Shown: positions 1-8,029, counted from the stretch's first letter. The stretch is 31,624 bases of DNA from CAZLBV01 sp964557845 (GCA_964557845.1 CAZLBV010000330.1:1-31624), one strand, 5' to 3'. The notes: a model not told the origin generated them from the sequence alone. A program made the numbers and translations.

Positions 1-1272
1 GATGACAGTAAAACCTACGAACTGTTCAAAAAAGTGAAAACGATCGGATGTTTCCAGGTGGAAAGCCCGGCCATGATGAATCTTCTCCGTCGCATGCAGG
101 CAGCCGATATTCATGATCTAACCCAGGCTCTGGCTTTGATCCGTCCCGGACCGACCCAAAGCGGCATGAAAGAAGCCCTGCTCCGCAGCCGTGAGGGGAA
201 AAGGGTTGTCCGCGATCCTTTTCTGGCAAAGATCCTCCCCGAAACCGGCGGCCTTCTTTTGTACGAGGAGCAGGTTATGCAGATCGCAGAACGAGTCGCC
301 GGGCTGCCGTCCGAACACGGTGACCTTCTGCGCCGCTGTCTTAAAAGCAGAAAAGAGGACAGCCGCCTTAAAACCAAATTTTTCCACGAAGCCGGGGAAA
401 GAGGTTATGCTGAGGGTGAGGTAAGAAAACTGTGGCAGGTCATGGAAGAATTCTCATCCTACTCCTTCAACAAAGCACACAGTGCTTCTTATGCCCGGGT
501 AGCCTATGAAGCGGTCTATCTGAAGGCTCACTATCCTGTTGCGTATCTGACAGCGGTGCTTAATGCCGGAGGCGGATACTACGGGTTAGGGGAGTATGTG
601 GAAGAGGCTAAAAGAATGGGAATTAAGATCCTTCCTCCGAATATAAACCGGAGTGATTTTCAGTTTAAGATAGAAGAAAATAATATCCGAATAGGTTTGA
701 TGTCGATAAAGGGGCTAGGCCATAAAACAGCAGCCAGGATCATAGAAGAAAGAAAATACGAAGATTATTTGTCTTTGGAGGACCTTCTGTCCCGGGTGTC
801 TTTGAGTAAAGCAGAGCTGTTTATTCTTATCAAGGCCGGGGTTTTTGATTCTCTGGAACCCAAAAGAACCAGGCAGATCCTGCATTATTTCCAGGGACTG
901 GAAGGAATGGAAAAAGTTGCGGATTTTGACAGCCGGCAAAAAAAGGCTATGTTGATCGATTCTCTCGGTTTTGTGCCTGAAGGAGATTCCCTGTCTTTGC
1001 TCGACGGAAAACGTCCTCCGCTTCGGGTGAAGGATCTGAAAGATCATATTGGACGGGAAGTAGAGATCGTTGTGCGGGTGGTGGATGCCCGCCGAAAAGA
1101 AGTCAAGAACGGCTGGAAGTATTTTTTTCTTTTTGAAGATGAAACCGGGCTTCTTGAAGGCGTCGGTAACCAGAAAGGTTTTACTTTCGGGAACCCGCCG
1201 GCATGCTGCCTGCGGGGAATGGTCCGCAGCGACGGTAGATTGTTTGATTGTGTTTTTCAAAGGATATTTTAA
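1..1272 (+). CDS. dnaE: DNA polymerase III alpha subunit, DnaE family (C-terminal part, 5' end outside window)
   Basis: The reading frame is open from base 1, so the gene starts upstream; the GTG at 34 is internal. The visible part begins just before the family motif GCFQVESPAMM and continues with the RPGP segment (ALIRPGP) and YEEQVMQIA, then SYSFNKAHSASYA, all typical of the DnaE palm/fingers. A helix-hairpin-helix follows (IKGLGHKTAARII, around base 715). The last ~80 codons resemble an OB fold (VKDLKDHIGREVEIVVRVV, then FEDETGLLEGV). The three catalytic aspartates lie upstream in this family and cannot be checked. Only about 420 residues follow the FQxES motif and no long tau-binding tail is seen, so this looks like a short DnaE or DnaE2/ImuC-type enzyme rather than the E. 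coli replicative form. The first several hundred bases are visibly richer in GC than most of the window. Confidence 0.9.
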   Translation, partial: DDSKTYELFKKVKTIGCFQVESPAMMNLLRRMQAADIHDLTQALALIRPGPTQSGMKEALLRSREGKRVVRDPFLAKILPETGGLLLYEEQVMQIAERVAGLPSEHGDLLRRCLKSRKEDSRLKTKFFHEAGERGYAEGEVRKLWQVMEEFSSYSFNKAHSASYARVAYEAVYLKAHYPVAYLTAVLNAGGGYYGLGEYVEEAKRMGIKILPPNINRSDFQFKIEENNIRIGLMSIKGLGHKTAARIIEERKYEDYLSLEDLLSRVSLSKAELFILIKAGVFDSLEPKRTRQILHYFQGLEGMEKVADFDSRQKKAMLIDSLGFVPEGDSLSLLDGKRPPLRVKDLKDHIGREVEIVVRVVDARRKEVKNGWKYFFLFEDETGLLEGVGNQKGFTFGNPPACCLRGMVRSDGRLFDCVFQRIF

Positions 1273-1303
1273 AAATGAATTTTTAAATTGACTTGGATTT
1301 TTG

Positions 1304-1309
1304 TATAAT
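1304..1309 (+). promoter_or_regulatory. Possible -10 element before the LiaF-like gene
   Basis: A perfect TATAAT lies 66 bases before the ATG at 1376. No acceptable -35 is found 16-18 bases upstream. TTGACT at 1288-1293 is only 10 bases away, so the promoter is uncertain. Confidence 0.3.
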
Positions 1310-1375
1310 TGGTGGGAATATTTATGAATATATTTGGTTTTATCCGGTAGACAACATGACTGGGAGGTAACAAGA

Positions 1376-2062
1376 ATGAAAGAGCACCAAGGACGAATAT
1401 TTTCCGGGATTCTGATCATTTTAGTGGGCATTGTTTTTCTGCTGGGAAGTTTGGATCGAATTGATATTGGAGATTTTTTCTCTGATTATTGGCCCTTGTT
1501 TATCATTTTTATTGGCATGTGGCATCTATTTTCCAATAATTTTCAAAATGCCGGCATAGGATTGGTGCTTATAGTCATCGGGGTTTTCTTTTTACTGGCT
1601 GAGTTGGATGTGTTGAGGTGGAATATCTGGCATATTTTATGGCCGATCCTGATCATATTAGTGGGAGTCTGGTTGATCTTTAAACCAAGATTTATCGGGT
1701 ATAAAGGGAAAGTCCCAGAGATCAAAGAAAATGATCTTGATGCCTTTGCGCTTTTTGGCGGCGTAAGTAGAAAAGTGGAGTCCCAGGCATTCCGGGGCGG
1801 GAAAGCAACGGCATTATTCGGGGCTGTGGATTTGGATTTTTCCCGGGCCAAACTGGAAGGCAACCAAGCCACCATAGAAGTGACGGCCATGTTCGGTGGG
1901 ATCGATATTTTTGTCCCTAGAGACTGGAAGGTGATCGTTGATGCCAGTGCAGTTTTGGGCGGCGTCGACAATAAGCATCGTCAGGCCGAGGAAAGTGAAA
2001 TAAAAGGGACGCTGTTCGTAAAAGCCACAGCTATATTCGGCGGGATAGATGTAAAAAATTGA
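1376..2062 (+). CDS. LiaF-like membrane protein (DUF5668-type TM region plus cell-wall stress C-terminal domain)
   Basis: A 228-residue membrane protein. The N-terminal half has four hydrophobic segments (about residues 9-27, 36-53, 58-78 and 86-105), each containing a short ILIILVG/PLFIIFIG-like repeat, as in the DUF5668 or LiaI/LiaF N-terminal region. The soluble C-terminal half repeats ALFGGV, ALFGAV, MFGGI, VLGGV and IFGGI, the short beta-repeat pattern of the LiaF C-terminal domain. LiaF in Firmicutes restrains a cell-envelope-stress two-component system. No such system adjoins here, so the role in this organism is open. The ATG at 1376 is chosen over an upstream in-frame ATG at 1334 because GGAGGT at 1363-1368 sits seven bases before it. 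Confidence 0.75.
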   Translation: MKEHQGRIFSGILIILVGIVFLLGSLDRIDIGDFFSDYWPLFIIFIGMWHLFSNNFQNAGIGLVLIVIGVFFLLAELDVLRWNIWHILWPILIILVGVWLIFKPRFIGYKGKVPEIKENDLDAFALFGGVSRKVESQAFRGGKATALFGAVDLDFSRAKLEGNQATIEVTAMFGGIDIFVPRDWKVIVDASAVLGGVDNKHRQAEESEIKGTLFVKATAIFGGIDVKN

Positions 2063-2080
2063 ACGGAAAGCAGTGATTTC

Positions 2081-2665
2081 ATGGATGTCGTAAAAGCTAT
2101 TGAGAAAAGGCGGGCCTATAGGTCGCTTGTACCTGTTGAGATTACAGCAGATCTGATCAAAGATCTGGCTGAGAATGCGAGGCTTTCTCCTTCTTGTTTT
2201 AATAATCAACCATGGCGTTTTGTTTTCGTGCGTGATCCTGATGTCCTGGTCTCAATGCAGGAAGCCCTGTCCTCCGGTAATGAGTGGGCTTATGAGGCCT
2301 CAATGATCATTGTTGTCTTCAGCCGCAAAGAAGATGATTGTATGATAAGAGACCGGATCTATCATCAATTCGATTGCGGTCTGGCTGCCGGATTTTTGAT
2401 CTTGCGGGCGACCGAATTGGGATATATAGCCCATCCCATTGCCGGTTTCAGTCCGAAAAAAACCAGAGCGATCCTGGGTATACCCGATGAGTATGATGTC
2501 ATAACCCTCATTATTTTTGGGAAACATACAGACAGCATAAGTTCTGTTCTGTCTGATGAACAAAAGGCGAGCGAAAAAAGAAGGCCGAGGAGGAAAGCGT
2601 TGGACAAGATAGTTTATATAGACAAATATGGTCAGAAATTCAATCCTGATGATCCAGGAATCTGA
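2081..2665 (+). CDS. Nitroreductase family protein (FMN-dependent oxidoreductase)
   Basis: A 194-residue protein with the nitroreductase fold signature. Residues 9-15 (KRRAYRS) form the N-terminal basic FMN-phosphate site. Residues 36-47 (SPSCFNNQPWRF) match the family's SPSxxNxQPW segment. A hydrophobic dimer helix (DCGLAAGFLILRATELGY) and the late segment VITLIIFGKH complete the core. The family uses NAD(P)H to reduce nitro, quinone or enone substrates and usually acts as a cytoplasmic homodimer. The substrate cannot be read from sequence. The gene starts 18 bases after the LiaF-like gene, so co-transcription is likely. The C-terminal ~45 residues are basic and polar. Confidence 0.88.
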   Translation: MDVVKAIEKRRAYRSLVPVEITADLIKDLAENARLSPSCFNNQPWRFVFVRDPDVLVSMQEALSSGNEWAYEASMIIVVFSRKEDDCMIRDRIYHQFDCGLAAGFLILRATELGYIAHPIAGFSPKKTRAILGIPDEYDVITLIIFGKHTDSISSVLSDEQKASEKRRPRRKALDKIVYIDKYGQKFNPDDPGI

Positions 2666-2685
2666 ATGATTCACAAAAAATGCCG

Positions 2686-3594
2686 TTAATTCTTATCTTC
2701 AAACAGCCCGGGCTGTTCTTTTTCGTTTTGCTCGACAATGTCCTTTAATTCTGAATATTGATCGACCAGGTTTTCAGGCACGGCGATCTTTTCGTCTAAA
2801 AGAAGATTTTTGATCTGAAGGGCATTTGTAAGGGCTTGACCGCGGTAGTGGTTGTTTGTAATCACGAAAACCTTATTGCTTTTATTTCCCAATTCCTTTA
2901 TTTTTTTTACCCATTCATCCAGTTCAGATAGATTATAAAGATAATTGTACCTTTCATCCCGGCCGACATCTTTATTGAACCAGTTTTTATAATTACGGCC
3001 ATGCAGACGCACGTAAGAAAATTGTGAGGTTGTCGTAACCGCTGTTGGTTTGAGGGAATCACCGATCACAGGCTGGTCGATATTACAAAAGCTTACATTA
3101 TTGTTTCTGAGAAGATCAAAAAAGTCATTCCGATTCCAGCTTCCATGTCTTATCTCGAGCGCTAAGGGATATCTGGAGAATAATCCAAACAGTTTCTTTA
3201 AATGTTCAAGGTTTTCCGAAGTGTATCGGAACGACCATGGAAACTGAATGAGAACAGCCCCCAATCTGTTAGCAGAATAGAGGGGGTCTATCCCGAATGA
3301 GAAATCGGCTGCATCTTTATTGGTAAATGTTTTACGTTCATGAGTAAAATTTTGGTGAAGTTTTACAATAAACAAAAAATCTTTCCTGTTTTCGATCTTT
3401 CTGATCCAGGAAAGAGATATACCGTGGATAGGGATCCGATAAAAGGTGCTGTTGATCTCGACTGTATTGATATATTGGGAAAGAAAGATAAGGGGGTGAA
3501 AACCCGCCTGTTTTTTGTGCGGATAAACTATACCCTCCCAGTCTTTATAACTCCACCCGGCTGTTCCGATATAATAATTATGCATGGGTCTCAT
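2686..3594 (-). CDS. DUF72 family protein (YecE-like)
   Basis: A 302-residue protein with the DUF72 hallmarks. The N-terminal YYIGTAGWSYKDWEG strand/loop (residues 6-20) is followed by TVEINSTFYRIP (about 44-55), then FLFIVKLHQNFTHERK, the region FGLFSRYPLALEIRHGSW and SYVRLHGRN. DUF72 proteins adopt a TIM-barrel-like fold, and no reaction is established for the family. The start is either Met1 or Met4 (3594 or 3585); no strong ribosome-binding site separates them. The gene is convergent with the nitroreductase gene and divergent from the solute-binding protein gene. Confidence 0.88.
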   Translation of the reverse strand: MRPMHNYYIGTAGWSYKDWEGIVYPHKKQAGFHPLIFLSQYINTVEINSTFYRIPIHGISLSWIRKIENRKDFLFIVKLHQNFTHERKTFTNKDAADFSFGIDPLYSANRLGAVLIQFPWSFRYTSENLEHLKKLFGLFSRYPLALEIRHGSWNRNDFFDLLRNNNVSFCNIDQPVIGDSLKPTAVTTTSQFSYVRLHGRNYKNWFNKDVGRDERYNYLYNLSELDEWVKKIKELGNKSNKVFVITNNHYRGQALTNALQIKNLLLDEKIAVPENLVDQYSELKDIVEQNEKEQPGLFEDKN

Positions 3595-3647
3595 TGTAAG
3601 GCAATTTAAACAGGTTTTCTATAAGAAACTTGGACAACAAAAACAAT

Positions 3648-3676
3648 TTGCTCTGAAAGATGATTTTGATTATTAT
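3648..3676 (+). promoter_or_regulatory. Candidate sigma70 promoter of the 3700-8020 gene set
   Basis: TTGCTC (3648-3653) and TATTAT (3671-3676) are separated by exactly 17 bases. The -10 matches consensus at five of six positions and the -35 at three. A GAGG at 3689-3692 precedes the ATG at 3700. No better promoter is seen before the downstream EIIA/PII/antiporter genes, so this one may serve all five. Confidence 0.4.
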
Positions 3677-3699
3677 GGGGATAGATTTGAGGAAATTTT

Positions 3700-4707
3700 A
3701 TGAAAAAATATAAATTTTTCTTAATTTTTCTTATAGTGGCTGCTACTATTTCATGCCGCCAAAAACAAGCTGATATGTATACTTTTGGTATCTTCCAAAT
3801 GAGTGATGTCCCCCACCTGAATGAGGTTCGGAGAGGATTCATTCAAGCTCTTGAGGACGGCGGTTTTTTTGATGGTGAGAATATGAGATTGGTTTATAGA
3901 AACGCCTTAGGTAATATTTCCGAAATCCAGAGAATCGCCAAGGAGCTGGTTAAGGAAGATGTGGATATGTTGATAGCCGTATCAACCCAGAGTCTCCAGG
4001 CTGCTTTGCATGCAACCAAAAACACTCCGATTGTGTTCTCATCTGTAGCCAATCCTTATCTGGCGGGAGCAGGAAGAACCGCTGAGGATCATTTAGAAAA
4101 TGTAACGGGTGTCTCTTCAAGAGGGCCGATAAAGGAAAGCCTTAGATTCATCAAAACTGTACTCCCGGATGTAAAAAGAATAGGAACGATCTGGACGCCT
4201 ACGGAATTGAATTCGGAATATTATCTGGATCTGGCGAGAGAAGGAGCCGCGGAACTTGGTTTTGAGATCGTTGCGGTTCCTGTGGCCAATAAAAGTGAAG
4301 TGTTGCTGTCAGCACAGGTATTAGTGAATAAACAAATAGATGCAATTTATCAAATATCTGACAATACCATTAATGCGTCTTTTGAAGCGATCGGGAGAGT
4401 GGCTGAAGAGAATGGAATCCCTTTATTTGGGGGTTTTTTGGCTTCTACTGAATTAGGGGCTTGTGCAGCTTTAGGATGGAATTTTTTTGATATGGGTTAC
4501 AAAGCCGGGCAGATCGCTATCGATGTTATGAGGGGTGCTAATCCCGGTGATATTCCTTTTCAGTATATGGAAGATGTGCTCCTGCATATTAATCTTCCTG
4601 CGGCACAAAAACAGGGAGTTCATTTTTCTGAAGATATTCTTGGCCTGGCAGATAGAGTCATTCGTGTTTCTGTAAATGAGAGCACACCTGAACCCGTAAG
4701 TTATTGA
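3700..4707 (+). CDS. ABC-type substrate-binding protein (PF04392-like), probable lipoprotein, orphan
   Basis: A 335-residue exported protein. Residues 1-19 form a basic-hydrophobic signal peptide ending in ATISC, so Cys19 may be lipidated. The Thr at -3 is a weak lipobox. The mature protein resembles the TrpX/PF04392 group of periplasmic binding proteins: TFGIFQMSDVPHLNEVRRGF, LVKEDVDMLIAVSTQSLQAAL, TPIVFSSVANP, LPDVKRIGTIW and GIPLFGGFLASTELGACAALG. The family is two-lobed and often binds amino acids or related small ligands. No permease or ATPase gene lies in the window, so it works with a remote transporter or acts as a sensor. Only 24 bases separate it from the EIIA-like gene, which suggests co-transcription with the antiporter genes. 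Confidence 0.85.
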   Translation: MKKYKFFLIFLIVAATISCRQKQADMYTFGIFQMSDVPHLNEVRRGFIQALEDGGFFDGENMRLVYRNALGNISEIQRIAKELVKEDVDMLIAVSTQSLQAALHATKNTPIVFSSVANPYLAGAGRTAEDHLENVTGVSSRGPIKESLRFIKTVLPDVKRIGTIWTPTELNSEYYLDLAREGAAELGFEIVAVPVANKSEVLLSAQVLVNKQIDAIYQISDNTINASFEAIGRVAEENGIPLFGGFLASTELGACAALGWNFFDMGYKAGQIAIDVMRGANPGDIPFQYMEDVLLHINLPAAQKQGVHFSEDILGLADRVIRVSVNESTPEPVSY

Positions 4708-4731
4708 ACCAGTCAACATTTGAGGATTTAA

Positions 4732-5196
4732 ATGAAAATATGTCATTTTTTAGAGAAAGATCACATTTTATTAGATCTGAAAACCAGAAGTAAGCAAGAG
4801 CTGCTAAAGGAAATGGTCGAAAAAATGAAACTCAGGGGGCTGATCTTAAATGATGAAGCGGTTTTAAATGATTTGCTAAGACGGGAAGCAGTCTCCAGTA
4901 CTGGGTTGGAGCAGGGGATTGCAGTCCCTCACACCCTAACAGATGAGGTTAAAAAACCATTGGTTACAATGGCTTTAATAAAAGACGGAATGGACTTTGA
5001 CGCTGTCGACCAAAAGCCTACATATGTTTTAGTTTTGTTGTTGGGCCCCAAGAACGACCCTGGTTTACAATTGAGAATTTTAGCCCATATTTGCCGTTTG
5101 GTGAAAGAAACACCCATCGTTGAAAAATTAAAAAAGACTGATTCAGCTGAAGAAATTTGCAGCATTTTCAAGCGGGAAGAAGGAAAGATTGAATGA
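4732..5196 (+). CDS. PTS EIIA-like protein (fructose/mannitol-PtsN type domain)
   Basis: A 154-residue single-domain protein of the EIIA fructose/mannitol/nitrogen-PTS family. The phosphorylatable His is His67 in GIAVPHT. The preceding helix (LLRREAVSSTGLEQGIAVPH) and the later VLVLLLGPKNDPGLQLRILAHICRLV match the family core. There is no EIIB/EIIC sugar permease here, so a regulatory PtsN-like role is more likely than sugar uptake. Its stop overlaps the ATG of the PII-like gene by four bases (ATGA, 5193-5196), which implies translational coupling. Known PtsN proteins control potassium transporters in some proteobacteria. By analogy, this one may control the antiporters encoded directly downstream. 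Confidence 0.88.
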   Translation: MKICHFLEKDHILLDLKTRSKQELLKEMVEKMKLRGLILNDEAVLNDLLRREAVSSTGLEQGIAVPHTLTDEVKKPLVTMALIKDGMDFDAVDQKPTYVLVLLLGPKNDPGLQLRILAHICRLVKETPIVEKLKKTDSAEEICSIFKREEGKIE

Positions 5197-5528
5197 AACT
5201 CCTGGTGCTGATCTTAAATAAGGTTGAAAAACTCGAAGAAGTACTGGAAGGATTTATCGAGATCGGGATATCGGGAGCGACCGTAATTGAAAGTGTGGGC
5301 ATGGGACACATCCTCTGTGATGAGGTTCCGATCTTTGCCGGTTTGAGATTCATGTTCTCAGGTTCAAAACCTCAAAATAAAATTGTTTTATCTGTGATAA
5401 AAGAGGAAAAAGAAAAACCAGCCTTCCGTCTTTTAAATAAAATCTTAGGAAATCTGGATGATCCGGGAAACGGGATTGCTTTCACGCTTAAAATTGATTA
5501 TGTTGAAGGATTAAAACCTGAAATTTAA
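5193..5528 (+). CDS. PII-like signalling protein (GlnB/GlnK superfamily)
   Basis: A 111-residue protein with the ferredoxin-like pattern of PII. MKLLVLILNKVEKLEEVLEG forms beta1-alpha1. ISGATVIESVGMG corresponds to the PII segment ending in EVKGFG. A shortened T-loop region (about residues 43-65) follows, then NKIVLSVIKEEK, an alpha2 helix and DDPGNGIAFTLKIDYV in place of the PII GDGKIFV strand. The T-loop lacks the usual uridylylated Tyr, and residues binding ATP/ADP in canonical PII are only partly recognisable. The ligand is therefore unknown. It is coupled to both neighbours: ATGA overlap with EIIA and TAAATG with the first antiporter gene. I infer that it modulates the antiporters. Confidence 0.7.
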   Translation: MKLLVLILNKVEKLEEVLEGFIEIGISGATVIESVGMGHILCDEVPIFAGLRFMFSGSKPQNKIVLSVIKEEKEKPAFRLLNKILGNLDDPGNGIAFTLKIDYVEGLKPEI

Positions 5529-6743
5529 ATGAAAGCGATCTATGCCTTCGGTTTATTAATTCTGATCACCTTCTTAGGATCTCAGTTTTTATTTAAACGA
5601 AAAAAAATACTATCTCCGCTGAATTTCTTTTTTTTATCCGGATTAGTCTATATTTTTTTGGGCTATTTAATGGGAGAAGAGGTTTTAAATATCTTGAATC
5701 AAGAGGTTCTCAGAGGATTAAATCCGATCATTAGTCTTGGACTTGGCTGGATTGGTTTTATTTTCGGCTTCCAACTTGAATCTAAATATATTCGCAGATT
5801 TCCCGGAAAATATCTGGGATTTTCGTTTCTGCAGTTTGTGATTGTTTTCATAATTGCTCTTGTCGTCTTTTATTTTCTTCTTTCTGTGATATTAAATGAA
5901 TCCTCCCGAAATCTTATTCTTGGAATGTCGATAGCCTTTGGTCTACTGATCACATTGAATTCGGCGACTCTATTAAATGCCGCTTCTTTTACTCTGGAAA
6001 AAAAAGGATCTCTATTTTATCTAGCCCGGTTTGTTGTCAGTGTCAGCGGTTTCTGGGGAATTTTAGGCCTGGCTTTTTTATCTGGTTTTTGGCATTTTCC
6101 GTTCGTAGGAGAAAAGATCTTCCTGAATGGCTTTGTTTTTCTCTTTATCTCGATAATTTTTCCTATCGGTTTAGGATTTATTTTTCATTTCCTGACAAAA
6201 AGTCGAAATGAAGAGCAGGAAATAATGGTGTATTTAATGGGGATGGTTTTTTTTGTTTCTGGAGGAGCGTTTTATTTTAATCTTCCACCCTTGTTTGTAA
6301 GTATGATATTGGGGATAACTTATGCCAATCTGACAAGAAAACAGGAGCATTTGTATCCGGTTCTCCTGTCCACTGAAAAGCCATTGTATATTATTTTGTT
6401 GATTTTAATAGGAGCGCTTTGGAAGATTGAGGTCAGTCTAAACATGGTTTTGCTGGTGTTGGTTTTAATTGGAATTCGAATTTTAGTCTATACAATTCCT
6501 ATACCGTTTTTGCAAAGGATACTTCGTTTTCCTGAAAAGCTTTGCCCGGTTTTCGGTCTTTGTTTTTTATCATCGGGAGGAATAGGGATTGCCTTTGCCT
6601 TCAGCCTCAAGCTTATTTATCAACTTTCCTTGACGGATATCTTTTTATCTTCAGCATTGATCTCAATTATTTTAAGCGAGATCATAAGCCCCTGGGCACT
6701 TAAAAAGTCTTTTAAAATAATGGGGCAGAGAGAGAGAGCATGA
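5529..6743 (+). CDS. Cation/proton antiporter family membrane protein, subunit A (ion-site Asp not evident)
   Basis: A 404-residue protein with about 11-12 hydrophobic helices, in the Na+/H+ exchanger (PF00999) superfamily. Landmarks are SLGLGWIGFIFGFQLES (residues 69-85), the discontinuous-helix region GLLITLNSATLLNAASF (138-154) and LSSGGIGIAFAFSLKL near the C-terminus. At the position where the next gene product has VVVKDFIVIV, this protein reads VVSVSGFWGI (169-178), so the usual membrane-embedded Asp of the ion site is not seen. It may be a structural or regulatory paralogue of the downstream protein. The ATG directly follows the PII stop, and the 3' end overlaps the next gene by four bases (ATGA). 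Confidence 0.82.
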   Translation: MKAIYAFGLLILITFLGSQFLFKRKKILSPLNFFFLSGLVYIFLGYLMGEEVLNILNQEVLRGLNPIISLGLGWIGFIFGFQLESKYIRRFPGKYLGFSFLQFVIVFIIALVVFYFLLSVILNESSRNLILGMSIAFGLLITLNSATLLNAASFTLEKKGSLFYLARFVVSVSGFWGILGLAFLSGFWHFPFVGEKIFLNGFVFLFISIIFPIGLGFIFHFLTKSRNEEQEIMVYLMGMVFFVSGGAFYFNLPPLFVSMILGITYANLTRKQEHLYPVLLSTEKPLYIILLILIGALWKIEVSLNMVLLVLVLIGIRILVYTIPIPFLQRILRFPEKLCPVFGLCFLSSGGIGIAFAFSLKLIYQLSLTDIFLSSALISIILSEIISPWALKKSFKIMGQRERA

Positions 6744-8020
6744 TCCCTCTCTTGCTTATTTTTGCTCTGATGTGGCTGTTAAAAAGCCCTTGGCTGGCTC
6801 CCTATACAAATTTAGGGCAAAGTGCTTCCATTGCATTAGGATTTGTTTTGATCTTTGCTTATCTTTTCGGCAAAAATATCCAGCATTTTAAGCTTCCGAA
6901 GATCACTGGATTCATTATTGCAGGTCTCATTTGCGGTCCCTATATATTAAAATTTTTAAGCAAATCGGATATCAATGATCTTCACCTTCTTGATGGTCTT
7001 GCCTTAAGTTTGATCGCTTTAACAGCGGGCGGTGAAATTCGGCTTGAAAAGTTAAAGAGCGGATTCAAAACGATCATGAGTATTATCACATTTCAGACTT
7101 TGGTGGTAATCATAGGTTTCATGGGGCTTTGTTTTTTGATTCGGCCTTTTTTTTCTTTCTTTTCATTACCGTCTATTGAACACATTTTTATTACCTCTCT
7201 ATTATTGGGAGTGTTGGCCACATCTACATCTCCATCCATGACAATAGCGGTGATGACCGATATCCATGCCAAAGGAAAATTTACCGAATTGATCTTGAAT
7301 TCAGTTGTTGTTAAGGATTTTATTGTCATAGTGCTTTTTGCTTTTTCAATCTCTTTTTCACGGAATATTCTGGCTCCATCTAAGGAGTTTGATTTATTAT
7401 TTCTATTGAGTATTTTAAAGGAAATAGGATTGTCTCTTGCTGTGGGTGGGATAGTGGGAGGAGGAATCATCCTTTACCTTAAATACATTCGCCGGGATAT
7501 GACGATCTTCATATTAGCTGTGGCTTTCTTTACCTATCAAATTTCTCATAGATATGACCTTCATCCTTTAATGATATGTCTCTTAGCTGGTTTTATAGTG
7601 GAAAATTTTTCTTATCTTGGAGAAAGGCTCATTTACGCTATTGAAAAGGTTTCTTTGCCCGTATTTGTGGTGTTTTTTGCGATATCCGGGGCTTCGATCA
7701 ATTTAGAGGCTCTCTCGAAGACATTGTTGTTGGCTTTGATATTTGTTTTTTGGAGATTGGGATTGATATTTTCGGGCACTTATCTTGGTGCAAAAATCGC
7801 AAAAGAAGATATCTCTGTTAAAAAGAACAGTTGGGCTGGTTTCATATCACAAGCAGGAGTGGCCATCGGGATTGCCATTGTAATAGAAAAGACTTTTCCG
7901 GATTGGGGAAAAGATTTTAAAACTCTGGTTTTGGCCATTATTGCTATTAATCAAATAATTGGTCCGGTGCTTTTACAAAAACTGCTCTTCAAGGTAGATG
8001 AAGCAGGGAAAAAAGAATAG
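6740..8020 (+). CDS. Cation/proton antiporter, CPA2-like, subunit B
   Basis: A 426-residue integral membrane protein with about 12-13 helices. KLPKITGFIIAGLICGP (residues 51-67) matches the CPA2 signature in which a Pro-Gly helix is followed by AGxxxGP. ALSLIALTAGGEIRLEKLK follows (88-106). ATSTSPSMTIAVMTD (160-174) corresponds to the unwound helix 4. VVVKDFIVIVLF (189-200) carries the expected ion-site Asp193, preceded by Lys192. GFISQAGVAIGIAIVIE near the end matches the late core helix. The family exchanges Na+ or K+ for protons across the inner membrane; the ion cannot be assigned from sequence. No TrkA-N/KTN domain is attached, which fits control by the separate EIIA and PII-like proteins. 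Confidence 0.88.
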   Translation: MIPLLLIFALMWLLKSPWLAPYTNLGQSASIALGFVLIFAYLFGKNIQHFKLPKITGFIIAGLICGPYILKFLSKSDINDLHLLDGLALSLIALTAGGEIRLEKLKSGFKTIMSIITFQTLVVIIGFMGLCFLIRPFFSFFSLPSIEHIFITSLLLGVLATSTSPSMTIAVMTDIHAKGKFTELILNSVVVKDFIVIVLFAFSISFSRNILAPSKEFDLLFLLSILKEIGLSLAVGGIVGGGIILYLKYIRRDMTIFILAVAFFTYQISHRYDLHPLMICLLAGFIVENFSYLGERLIYAIEKVSLPVFVVFFAISGASINLEALSKTLLLALIFVFWRLGLIFSGTYLGAKIAKEDISVKKNSWAGFISQAGVAIGIAIVIEKTFPDWGKDFKTLVLAIIAINQIIGPVLLQKLLFKVDEAGKKE

Positions 8021-8029
8021 TTACCTGAT

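Noticed and set aside
1288..1309. TTGACT...TATAAT as a promoter
   Set aside because: Only 10 bases separate the hexamers. The -10 alone is kept as a low-confidence feature.
715..1431. A 238-codon open frame on the minus strand
   Set aside because: It lies antisense to the 3' part of the DnaE gene and runs past its end, has no recognisable domain, and its composition mirrors the coding strand.
3340..3609. An 89-codon plus-strand open frame
   Set aside because: It is antisense to the DUF72 gene and has no independent support.
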